64,000 bases of DNA from Flaviaestuariibacter sp. (GTDB lineage: Bacteria; Bacteroidota; Bacteroidia; Chitinophagales; Chitinophagaceae): contig JAOQAI010000013.1 of assembly GCA_025963645.1 (NCBI GenBank), positions 1 to 64,000 on the forward strand. The letters are read 5' to 3'. Positions 34,170 through 40,788 of this stretch are shown here, piece by piece. Made by a program: the position numbers and the translations under genes. Each line of letters starts with the position of its first letter. Position 1 is the first letter of the stretch. Below the pieces are notes generated by a model. The model was not told the origin of the DNA and made no database searches. It worked only from the letters and a program-made list of their open reading frames with translations.

Positions 34170-34691
34170 TTAAAGCCGGCTGAAAAACGTTGTCAACTCA
34201 GCAAACATATTTTTAAAGAAAGGAAGAATACGGCCTAAGCCATTAATGATCTTTGGTGCCAGCGGTTGCAGGTAAGAATAGGTGGCTGAGGCTTTTTTAG
34301 TGTCTTCATTTAGAAGATGCAAATTATCCGCATAAAACAATACAATGCTGAATACAAAAAGGTAAAGGATGGCGAAGAACACAACACCGCCAATGCGGTT
34401 CAGCCAGCCCAACAGCACCAGCCGGAAAACCGTTTCCAAAGCTTTTGCGCCCAGGCGCACCAATAACACAACGATCAGGAAAACGGCAATAAAAGCCACT
34501 ACAGGCAACCAGCGTTGCGAAATGCTGATATTATCGCCAAGATAAGACGCCATGGCTGTAGATAATTTCAGGGCTGCGGCAAGGCCGATGATGAAAGCAA
34601 GCAAGGAAAAAATACCTACTATCAAACCTTTGCGCAGCCCTTTAAAAACGGCCACTAACAGTAAAATAAAAACAATGATGTCAATAAACAT
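34170..34691 (-). CDS. CvpA family protein
   Basis: This 173-aa protein has four transmembrane segments and the CvpA signature near the N-terminus: DIIVFILLLVAVFKGLRKGLIVGIFSLLAFIIG. CvpA proteins support colicin V production in E. coli and envelope homeostasis more widely; the biochemical role is unsettled. It lies 8 bp after yqeY in an operon. Confidence 0.9.
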   Translation of the reverse strand: MFIDIIVFILLLVAVFKGLRKGLIVGIFSLLAFIIGLAAALKLSTAMASYLGDNISISQRWLPVVAFIAVFLIVVLLVRLGAKALETVFRLVLLGWLNRIGGVVFFAILYLFVFSIVLFYADNLHLLNEDTKKASATYSYLQPLAPKIINGLGRILPFFKNMFAELTTFFSRL

Positions 34692-34699
34692 GCGGCTGT

Positions 34700-35152
34700 T
34701 TATTTTGCCAGCAGCTCTTTCACAGCAGCTGAAATAGCCTTGCCTTCAGCGCGTCCGGCAAAATGCTTGCTTGCCACGCCCATTACTTTTCCCATGTCGG
34801 CTGGAGAAGAAGCGCCGGTTTGCGCAATGATGGTTTGGAGTTCGGCTTTCAATTCTTCGGGGCTTAGTTGCGCCGGCAAAAATTGTTCAATGACAGCAAT
34901 CTCTTCTTGTTCTTTTTGCGCTAATTCTTCACGGTTTTGCTGCTGGTAGATCTCCAGTGAGTCGCGGCGCTGTTTTACCATTTTTTGCAGCATGGCAATT
35001 TCTTTTTCAGCAGACACTTCACCGCCGGCGCCCGGCTCTGTTTTGGCTTTGATGATCTCGGCTTTGATAGCACGGAGGCTTCGTAGCCCGCTTTCATTCT
35101 TGGACTTCATCGCGTCCTTCATCTGCTCCATTATTTTTTGTTCGAGACTCAT
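34700..35152 (-). CDS. GatB/YqeY domain-containing protein
   Basis: This 150-aa helical protein matches stand-alone YqeY: SLEQKIMEQMKDAMKSKNE, then LRAIKAEIIKAKTEPG, QRRDSLEIYQQQNREEL and a C-terminal MGKVMGVASKHFAGRAEGKAIS. The fold is shared with the tail of GatB, which binds tRNA, but the role of free YqeY is unknown. The ORF track extends to 35200; the ATG at 35152 fits the family start and lies 20 bp after a TACTTTTG promoter element. Confidence 0.92.
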   Translation of the reverse strand: MSLEQKIMEQMKDAMKSKNESGLRSLRAIKAEIIKAKTEPGAGGEVSAEKEIAMLQKMVKQRRDSLEIYQQQNREELAQKEQEEIAVIEQFLPAQLSPEELKAELQTIIAQTGASSPADMGKVMGVASKHFAGRAEGKAISAAVKELLAK

Positions 35153-35172
35153 AATTGATTTTTTATAGTCGG

Positions 35173-35180
35173 CAAAAGTA
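35173..35180 (-). promoter_or_regulatory. Putative -7 promoter element for yqeY-cvpA
   Basis: The minus strand reads TACTTTTG then CC, matching TAnnTTTG, 20 bp before the yqeY start chosen here. Its position supports the shorter YqeY reading frame. Confidence 0.5.
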
Positions 35181-35211
35181 ACGTAACCTTTGGTAAGCAT
35201 CCAATGCGTTC

Positions 35212-35718
35212 CTACTTGGTACGCCCTGTTACGATCTTATCATACTCCGCATCATTCGGCTCCCACAGCTCAATCTTGTTGCCTTCCGGGTCCATAATGT
35301 GCACAAATTTTCCATAGTCAACCGTTTCTATTTTATCGGTGATCGTCACACCGTCTTTACGCAATGCTTCCACCAACGCCTCCAGGTTTTCTACCCGGTA
35401 GTTGATCATGAATTCTTTAGTGGAGGGCTCAAAATACTTGGTGGTTTCTTTAAAAGGGCTCCATTGGGTAAAGCCCTTTTTTGTGCTGTCTTCTCCTTGC
35501 CTCCACTCAAAGTTTGTTCCGTATTGATCGGTCTGTAAGCCAAGGTTTTTAGCATACCATTCCTGCATGGCTTTTGGATCTTTGCATTTGAAAAAGATGC
35601 CGCCAATGCCTGTTACTTTTTTCATGATCGGTTGGTTTGGTGAGTAGAAGAACCGGTTGACACTATAGCCCATGGCGAATGATAAGGACAGCCCGGATAC
35701 TAAAAATACCTTTTTCAT
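35212..35718 (-). CDS. VOC family protein with N-terminal membrane anchor/signal
   Basis: Residues ~35-165 are a vicinal-oxygen-chelate (glyoxalase-like) fold: GGIFFKCKDPKAMQEWYAKNLGL opens the first module and VHIMDPEGNKIELWEPND closes the second, with the conserved terminal E in IELWEP. The ORF track starts at 35775 inside a terminator hairpin, so I use the ATG at 35718 (168 aa), which adds a short hydrophobic N-terminus (VFLVSGLSLSFAMGY). An internal ATG at 35625 would give a plain cytosolic protein. The reaction is unknown. Confidence 0.85.
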   Translation of the reverse strand: MKKVFLVSGLSLSFAMGYSVNRFFYSPNQPIMKKVTGIGGIFFKCKDPKAMQEWYAKNLGLQTDQYGTNFEWRQGEDSTKKGFTQWSPFKETTKYFEPSTKEFMINYRVENLEALVEALRKDGVTITDKIETVDYGKFVHIMDPEGNKIELWEPNDAEYDKIVTGRTK

Positions 35719-35753
35719 GGCAGTAAGTTGAATGGTTGCAGGTAAATAAAAAA

Positions 35754-35781
35754 AACCCGGTGCTGATAGCGGCACCGGGTT
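35754..35781 (-). terminator. Rho-independent terminator after gldC
   Basis: AACCCGGTGC/GCACCGGGTT is a perfect 10-bp GC-rich stem with an 8-nt loop and an A-run on the plus strand, which becomes a T-run for minus-strand transcription. It lies 17 bp past the gldC stop and excludes a VOC start further upstream than 35718. Confidence 0.8.
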
Positions 35782-35798
35782 ATAAATGTATCCTCTTT

Positions 35799-36149
35799 TT
35801 AATCAGCTTTGTTTTCTTTCAGTTGTTGCTCCTGGAACTTGCGGTAGAACTCTTTAGCAAAAGCCTTCATATCATCCACTAATTCTGTTTGCTTGGTAGC
35901 CCGGTTCAGCGTATCTGCCATGGTCATTATGGTCTGGTAATAAAAGTCTGCCATTTCATCCACCATCATTTTATTGGTCCACAGGTCAATGCGGAGGGCC
36001 GTTTTTTCCGCACTGTCCCAAAGCGATAACATCATGGCTTTGGCTTGTTGCGGCCTTCCCGACGTGCCTTCCGTGGCGTTCCATTCGATGCTTTCCGGAA
36101 CGCGGGAATCGTCCAGCGCCACATCAATGGTTATCGTTGATTTCAACAT
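35799..36149 (-). CDS. gldC: Gliding motility protein GldC
   Basis: This 116-aa protein is recognisable as GldC from ITIDVALDDSRVPESIEWNA, then the AMMLSLWDSAEKTALRIDLWT segment and YYQTIMTMADTLNRAT. GldC is a small cytoplasmic protein conserved across Bacteroidetes, needed for or assisting gliding in Flavobacterium but retained in non-gliders. It is a single gene: a TACCTTCG promoter element lies 16 bp upstream and a terminator 17 bp downstream. Confidence 0.92.
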   Translation of the reverse strand: MLKSTITIDVALDDSRVPESIEWNATEGTSGRPQQAKAMMLSLWDSAEKTALRIDLWTNKMMVDEMADFYYQTIMTMADTLNRATKQTELVDDMKAFAKEFYRKFQEQQLKENKAD

Positions 36150-36165
36150 AGTTCTTATTTTGCCG

Positions 36166-36173
36166 CGAAGGTA
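36166..36173 (-). promoter_or_regulatory. Putative -7 promoter element for gldC
   Basis: The minus strand reads TACCTTCG, a TAnnTTyG variant also seen upstream of gmk and typA in this window. It lies 16 bp before the gldC start and just inside the spacer after the glycosyltransferase gene. Confidence 0.45.
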
Positions 36174-36178
36174 AGGGC

Positions 36179-37306
36179 TTAGGGTTTTACCGCTTTTAGA
36201 ATGCTTTCCCAGAGCAGGTCGGCTGTCCGGTCCCAGCTATAATTTGCTGAAACCTTCTTGCCCCGTTCAATCAAATGGCTGCGCCAGGTTTCATCTTTGT
36301 AAATAAGCATCATGGCATCGGCAATGGAAGCCGGATCCGCGGGATCAAAATACAGCGCCGCATCGCCGGCAATTTCCTGCATGGAAGAATCTTGGGAAGT
36401 TAGCGGTGGGACGCCGCATTTCATGGCTTCCAAAACCGGTACGCCAAAGCCCTCAAAAAGAGATGGATAGACTAAGGCATAGGAAGCCGCTACCAGCTTT
36501 ACCAACTCCGCCTCTTCTACATAGCCAGTTAGCACTACATCGTCCCTGTATTTATAGGTTTTCAGTAACTCCAGGAAATCGCCGTTCTTCCATGCGAGCC
36601 TTCCAGCTAAAACAAGCTTCCAGTTGCTTTTCTGGCGCTTTTTAAATAGGGAGAAGGCTTTTAGCAGGTTAACCAGGTTCTTGCGCGGTTGAATAGCGCC
36701 TGCATAGATAAAATATTCGCGGCTACCGGTATATTTCTCTTTTATGGCTTGCCTGCTTTCAAAATCCAATGGCCGGAATGCTTCCTTGACGGCACTGTAA
36801 ACGACATCTATTTTACCAGCCTTCACCTTATAATGGGTTAGCAGGTCAGCCTTTGAAAAGGAGGAAACGGTGGCTATCATAGCCACTTTTTGCACGAACC
36901 GCGGGGTATAATGCCTTAAAAATTGTACATGACTCTTCTTATAAGTGTCTGCCTGATGCAGGAATCCCAGGTCATGCACCACCATACACTGGGGCACTTT
37001 TGTGGTGAGGGAAGCGAAACCATCCGGGGAAACAAACACATCCGCCTTGACCCGCTTAAGCGTCAAGGGCACCTTTATATCATACCAGTATTTCCATAAA
37101 AGAGGGTGGCGGGCCGGGGGAGAAAGCGTGAGCATTTTCACATTAGCCGGTAAACTGGTTTCGGCGCTGTAGGGGCGGTCAAGCAGAAAAAAAAACTGGT
37201 GGTCAGGGTGCCGGATAGCCAGCCGGGTAAAAACCTCTTTTATAAAATAGCCTATTCCTTCGAGATGCGTAGAAAGAAGTAAGCGGGTGTTCACGGCAAT
37301 GATCAT
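36179..37306 (-). CDS. Glycosyltransferase family 4 (GT-B)
   Basis: This 375-aa enzyme has THLEGIGYFIKEVFTRL at the N-terminal acceptor domain, and IYAGAIQPRKNLVNLLKAF plus the E-x7-E type motif PSLFEGFGVPVLEAMKCGVPPLTS in the donor domain, all classic GT4. The ORF track starts at a TTG; the ATG at 37306 (MIIAVNTRLL) matches the family start and lies 6 bp after a TACCTTTG promoter element. It is isolated from the main polysaccharide loci, so its acceptor is unknown. Confidence 0.9.
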   Translation of the reverse strand: MIIAVNTRLLLSTHLEGIGYFIKEVFTRLAIRHPDHQFFFLLDRPYSAETSLPANVKMLTLSPPARHPLLWKYWYDIKVPLTLKRVKADVFVSPDGFASLTTKVPQCMVVHDLGFLHQADTYKKSHVQFLRHYTPRFVQKVAMIATVSSFSKADLLTHYKVKAGKIDVVYSAVKEAFRPLDFESRQAIKEKYTGSREYFIYAGAIQPRKNLVNLLKAFSLFKKRQKSNWKLVLAGRLAWKNGDFLELLKTYKYRDDVVLTGYVEEAELVKLVAASYALVYPSLFEGFGVPVLEAMKCGVPPLTSQDSSMQEIAGDAALYFDPADPASIADAMMLIYKDETWRSHLIERGKKVSANYSWDRTADLLWESILKAVKP

Positions 37307-37312
37307 GAGCGA

Positions 37313-37320
37313 CAAAGGTA
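37313..37320 (-). promoter_or_regulatory. Putative -7 promoter element for the GT4 gene
   Basis: The minus strand reads TACCTTTG, a perfect TAnnTTTG, ending only 6 bp before the ATG. The transcript would have essentially no leader. Confidence 0.5.
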
Positions 37321-37756
37321 AGATTCAAAGCGGGTCGGTTGTGGCGAATGCAATTGTGGAATATGTTTCCATGTTTCTACATTTTGCACGCAAGGGTGGT
37401 ACAAAATGTGTAGAAATTCAAATGATTTCCTCTTTTTTAAACATAGTAAATTTTTGGTATCTTATTTGCCTTACCAACCCGTCGTTCGTGCTTCACCCTT
37501 AACCTTACACTTTTTTTTAGAAGCCGGCTTCACCCTTAACTTGTACGGATGCCTTGCCGCATCTTTTCATAAACGACCTCTTAGGTGGAAGAGGATGGTG
37601 GCTTGTAAAAGGGGCCTTGGTTCGGGGCCCCTTTCTTTATGCCCCATTTCGATGTTACGGATTTTTACTCCAACTTCAATTCCTTTTACAACTTTTGCGG
37701 TGTGCTGTTTTCCTGTTTCTCCCTTTCAACCCGTCAACTTAATCAACTAATCAACT
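37321..37756. other. Long divergent intergenic region, no convincing protein gene
   Basis: This gap of about 440 bp separates divergent genes and is AT-rich. It contains a direct repeat GCTTCACCCTTAAC (37490-37503 and 37527-37540), a small stem CCTCTT/AAGAGG (37577-37594), then a strong terminator-like hairpin (37608-37634), and ends in a run of TCAACT-type words (37733-37756). The ORF-track entries here have no recognisable domain and unlikely composition. A small RNA ending at the hairpin is possible but unproven. Confidence 0.5.
37608..37634 (+). terminator. Terminator-like hairpin in a gene-free region
   Basis: AAAGGGGCC-TTGGTTCGG-GGCCCCTTT is a perfect 9-bp GC-rich stem with a 9-nt loop, followed by CTTTAT. 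No annotated gene ends here on either strand, so it either terminates an unrecognised short transcript or insulates the divergent promoters. Confidence 0.6.
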
Positions 37757-37764
37757 TACTTTTG
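37757..37764 (+). promoter_or_regulatory. Putative -7 promoter element for the DUF4290 gene
   Basis: TACTTTTG then CC matches TAnnTTTG and ends 5 bp before the ATG at 37770, predicting a leaderless or nearly leaderless mRNA. Confidence 0.5.
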
Positions 37765-37769
37765 CCCTA

Positions 37770-38510
37770 ATGGAATATAATACTGGACGAAATCATCTGG
37801 TCATCCGTGAGTACGGACGGCACATTCAAAAGATGGTGGATCATATATTAACGATTGAGGACCGCGACCGCCGCCAGAAGCAGGCAGGTGTGGTAATAGA
37901 ACTAATGGGTATTTTAAATCCTCACCTCAAAAATGTTGAGGATTTCCGCCATAAGCTTTGGGATCACCTTTTTCTTATCTCCGATTTTAAGCTGGATGTA
38001 GATTCTCCTTACCCCATCCCAACAAGGGAAAAGCTGATGGCGCGGCCCGAGCCGCTTTCTTACCCCCGTCGTTATCCAAAATATGCGCACTTAGGCAAGA
38101 ACCTCGAGTTGGTTATCAATAAGGCATTGAAGGAAGAGGATGGAGCCAAGCGACAGGGCTTTGCCAATGCCATCGCTTACTACATGAAGCTGGCCTATAA
38201 CAACTGGCACAAAGACCAGGTGCAGGACGACGCGATCCAGCAGGAACTGACGAATATCACGAAAGGACAATTGGAATTTACCAATACGGGTTATGTAAAA
38301 GCTTACCGGCCTACCCAGGAGCGGGAACGTGACACACGCGGCGGCTACGGTGGACGCCAGAATAATAACCGCAAATTCGGGCAGCGTGGCGGTGGTGGCG
38401 ATCGTGATCGCGGACAGGCAGGTCAAGGAGGGCAAAGCGGCCAGCGGAATGACAAGCGCAACGGACCTGGTGGCGGTGGCGGAAAGAATTTTGGCAAAAA
38501 GAGATACTAA
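37770..38510 (+). CDS. DUF4290 family protein with Arg/Gly-rich tail
   Basis: Residues ~1-175 match DUF4290, a helical Bacteroidetes-specific domain (EYNTGRNHLVIREYGRHIQK, LWDHLFLISDFKLDVDSPYP, ANAIAYYMKLAYNNWHKDQV). The C-terminal ~60 residues are a disordered Arg/Gly/Asn-rich segment (RGGYGGRQNNN, QRGGGGDRDRG, GGGGGKNFGKKRY) like the RGG boxes of RNA-binding proteins. The family function is unknown; the tail and the frequent pairing with murA suggest a nucleic-acid-binding or regulatory role. It lies 132 bp upstream of murA. Confidence 0.88.
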   Translation: MEYNTGRNHLVIREYGRHIQKMVDHILTIEDRDRRQKQAGVVIELMGILNPHLKNVEDFRHKLWDHLFLISDFKLDVDSPYPIPTREKLMARPEPLSYPRRYPKYAHLGKNLELVINKALKEEDGAKRQGFANAIAYYMKLAYNNWHKDQVQDDAIQQELTNITKGQLEFTNTGYVKAYRPTQERERDTRGGYGGRQNNNRKFGQRGGGGDRDRGQAGQGGQSGQRNDKRNGPGGGGGKNFGKKRY

Positions 38511-38513
38511 TAA

Positions 38514-38637
38514 GTTGATACGTTGATTCATTGAAAGGTTGATAAGTTCTGCTTATTAACCTTTTCTTTTTATGGACTAAATTGCCGGCAGGGTAACGCT
38601 AACCTATCAACTAATCAAGCATTCAACTTAATCAACT
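38514..38637. repeat. Inverted arms of TTGAT/ATCAA words between DUF4290 and murA
   Basis: The left arm (38514-38548) contains AGTTGATACGTTGATT and GGTTGATAAGTT. The right arm (38601-38637) contains AACCTATCAACTAATCAA and CAACTTAATCAACT. The arms are imperfect reverse complements about 50 bp apart, so the spacer can fold into a long stem. The same TCAACT words recur upstream of DUF4290 (37733-37756). Confidence 0.6.
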
Positions 38638-38642
38638 AAAAC

Positions 38643-39947
38643 ATGGGTTCATTTGAAGTAAGGGGCGGGAAGCGGCTAAAAGGTGAGATCATACCACAAG
38701 GCGCAAAGAACGAAGCATTGCAGGTGATCAGCGCGGTACTGCTGACCCCCGAAAAAGTTACCATCACAAACATCCCGGATATATTGGATGTCAATAACCT
38801 GATTGACCTCCTGGAAGGTATTAATGTAAAAGTAGAGCGCCCTCAACGCGACACTTGTATCTTCCAGGCAGATGATGTGAATATTAATTACCTGCGCAGC
38901 GATGAATTTAAAGCAAAAAGCGGCCACCTGCGGGGTTCGGTAATGTTTGCGGGGCCTATGTTAGGGCGTTTTAAAAAGGCCTTTATACCAAAGCCAGGCG
39001 GTGATAAGATTGGTCGCCGCCGGTTAGATACGCATATCATTGGCTTTGAAAAACTGGGTGCTGAATTTTATTATTATGCGGAAGATGGCTTTTTCTACTT
39101 CACCACCGAAGGATTGAAAGGCACTTATATGTTGCTGGACGAACCATCGGTTACCGGTACGGCCAATATTATCATGGCAGCTGTTTTGGCGGAGGGAGAA
39201 AGCACGATCTATAACGCCGCATGTGAACCGTATATACAGCAGCTTTGTAAAATGCTGAACAGTATGGGTGCCAGGATCACTGGCATTGGCAGCAACCTGT
39301 TAACCATTCAGGGTGTAGAACAGCTGCATGGAACAGATCATCGTATTTTACCGGATATGATCGAGATCGGTTCTTTCATTGGGCTCGCGGCGATGACGCA
39401 GAGCGATATCACCATCAAAAATGTAAGTCTTCAAAACCTTGGCGTCATACCCGAAAAGTTTGCACAGCTTGGCATTAAGATGAATATTGTAGGCGATGAT
39501 ATTCATATTCCCGAGCAGGAGCTTTACGAGATTCAAACGTATATGGACGGCGGGGTATTGACCATTTATGACCATCCGTGGCCGGGATTAACCCCTGACC
39601 TGATTAGCTTGCTATTAGTAGTAGCCACACAGGCAAAGGGCTCTGTGTTGATACACCAGAAGATGTTTGAAAGCCGGTTGTTCTTTGTTGATAAACTGAT
39701 TGACATGGGCGCCCGCATCATCCTCTGCGATCCGCATCGTGCCGCCATCATAGGCTTGGAACGTCAATATAAATTGCGGGGCATCAAAATGACCTCACCC
39801 GACATCAGGGCAGGTGTATCGCTGCTCATCGCAGCATTAAGTGCAGAAGGCACCAGCATTATCCAGAATATAGACCAGATAGATCGTGGGTATCAATATA
39901 TTGATAAACGATTGCAGGCCTTGGGTGCCGATATTCAACGGATCTGA
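38643..39947 (+). CDS. murA: UDP-N-acetylglucosamine 1-carboxyvinyltransferase (Asp-type active site)
   Basis: This 434-aa EPSP-synthase-fold enzyme transfers enolpyruvate from PEP to UDP-GlcNAc in the first committed peptidoglycan step. The opening GGKRLKGEIIPQGAKNEAL contains the conserved K/N pair, and RRRLDTHIIGFEKLGAEF and PDIRAGVSLLIAAL are typical. In the active-site loop KPGGDKIGRRR, the residue aligned with E. coli Cys115 is Asp (residue 121, codon 39003-39005). Asp-type MurA enzymes, as in mycobacteria and chlamydiae, are active but not alkylated by fosfomycin. A perfect terminator follows. Confidence 0.95.
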   Translation: MGSFEVRGGKRLKGEIIPQGAKNEALQVISAVLLTPEKVTITNIPDILDVNNLIDLLEGINVKVERPQRDTCIFQADDVNINYLRSDEFKAKSGHLRGSVMFAGPMLGRFKKAFIPKPGGDKIGRRRLDTHIIGFEKLGAEFYYYAEDGFFYFTTEGLKGTYMLLDEPSVTGTANIIMAAVLAEGESTIYNAACEPYIQQLCKMLNSMGARITGIGSNLLTIQGVEQLHGTDHRILPDMIEIGSFIGLAAMTQSDITIKNVSLQNLGVIPEKFAQLGIKMNIVGDDIHIPEQELYEIQTYMDGGVLTIYDHPWPGLTPDLISLLLVVATQAKGSVLIHQKMFESRLFFVDKLIDMGARIILCDPHRAAIIGLERQYKLRGIKMTSPDIRAGVSLLIAALSAEGTSIIQNIDQIDRGYQYIDKRLQALGADIQRI

Positions 39948-39960
39948 AGAAGTAATCAGC

Positions 39961-39996
39961 AGTTGGCAATTTGAGACGTTGTGCAAATTGCCAACT
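39961..39996 (+). terminator. Rho-independent terminator after murA
   Basis: AGTTGGCAATTTG-AGACGTTGTG-CAAATTGCCAACT is a perfect 13-bp stem followed by ACAATTTTTAT. It lies 13 bp past the murA stop and before the 3' end of the convergent DUF4199 gene, so it may serve both. Confidence 0.75.
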
Positions 39997-40027
39997 ACAA
40001 TTTTTATAAATGGAGATCGCCTGAATG

Positions 40028-40559
40028 CTAATCAGCCATTGCTTCTGCGTGTGATAACTCCCGTTCCCCAACCTCTATCTTTTTAGTGCGCCGGGTAAAG
40101 ATGGCGACAATAGCGGTTGTTACGATACCCATTACAGGTGTAGCCAGCGTTCCTTGAATGAGGTAGTTGCGAAGGTTGAAATATGCCTCGGCTTCCGGCT
40201 GAGTGAGTGCGCCGGAAGAAACGGCATATTGCGTAGCCGTAGTAAAATAATTGGGTGTGATAAATTCGAAAGAAGCCAATTGCATCAATGGACTTAGGAT
40301 GGTAACAAACAGGGTAATGATAAGACCTGAAACAAAAACCTTGTGCGTAGGTCATGCTGCCGTCAAAATCCTTGCGCCGCTTTTCGAGCAGGGCAAAAAC
40401 ATAAATGGCGATTGCCGGAATCGCAACAAAATTGGTAAAGAGAGCATGCTTGGCAATGTTCTCGTCGTGGAGGCCGGTTAACTTTTCCAAACCCATCCAA
40501 CAAAACATCATAGCAGTGAAAAGGAGAGCCCATTTGAGCTCCAAAGAACGCTTTCTCAT
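40028..40559 (-). pseudogene. DUF4199 membrane protein, frameshifted
   Basis: Two overlapping ORFs form one DUF4199 protein (~176 aa, four membrane segments). The 5' part reads MRKRSLELKWALLF ... MTYAQGF in one frame and the 3' part continues LASFEFITPNYFT ... ATPVMGIVTTAIVAIF in another. Removing one T from the run GGTTTTTGTT (plus-strand A-run 40334-40338) restores AQGFVSGLIITLFV, the expected membrane helix. Either a real single-base lesion or a homopolymer sequencing error explains it. The ORF-track start at 40610 is replaced by the ATG at 40559. Confidence 0.8.
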
Positions 40560-40668
40560 AATTTTTTTGTTTGGTTCCCCGAAAGATAAGTAAAAATGAT
40601 AGGGCTGCAAATCAAAAAGATTGGAAAAGCAGGAGGGAAGCGTAAAACAAAGTTCAAAAGACTATGTA

Positions 40669-40707
40669 AAAATCAGACACGATACGTTTCGTAAGATGTC
40701 GGATTTT
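40669..40707. promoter_or_regulatory. Imperfect dyad upstream of the TonB receptor gene
   Basis: AAAATCAGACA and TGTCGGATTTT form an 11-bp inverted repeat with one mismatch around a 17-bp centre. It lies in the 229-bp divergent spacer, 82 bp before the receptor start. It could be an operator or a terminator-like hairpin; nothing else is recognisable in the spacer. Confidence 0.3.
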
Positions 40708-40788
40708 GTCCGCTTATCGCTTCAGTACCTCGTTCATGATGGTTTTCGTTTTGAAAGCCCTTTCGATTAAGTTCTTTGCACCAAATTA

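Noticed and set aside
37406-37750. 114-aa and 62-aa ORFs in the spacer before DUF4290
   Set aside because: Composition is unlike a protein (many Phe/Pro/Cys runs), the frames span the terminator hairpin and no domain is recognisable.
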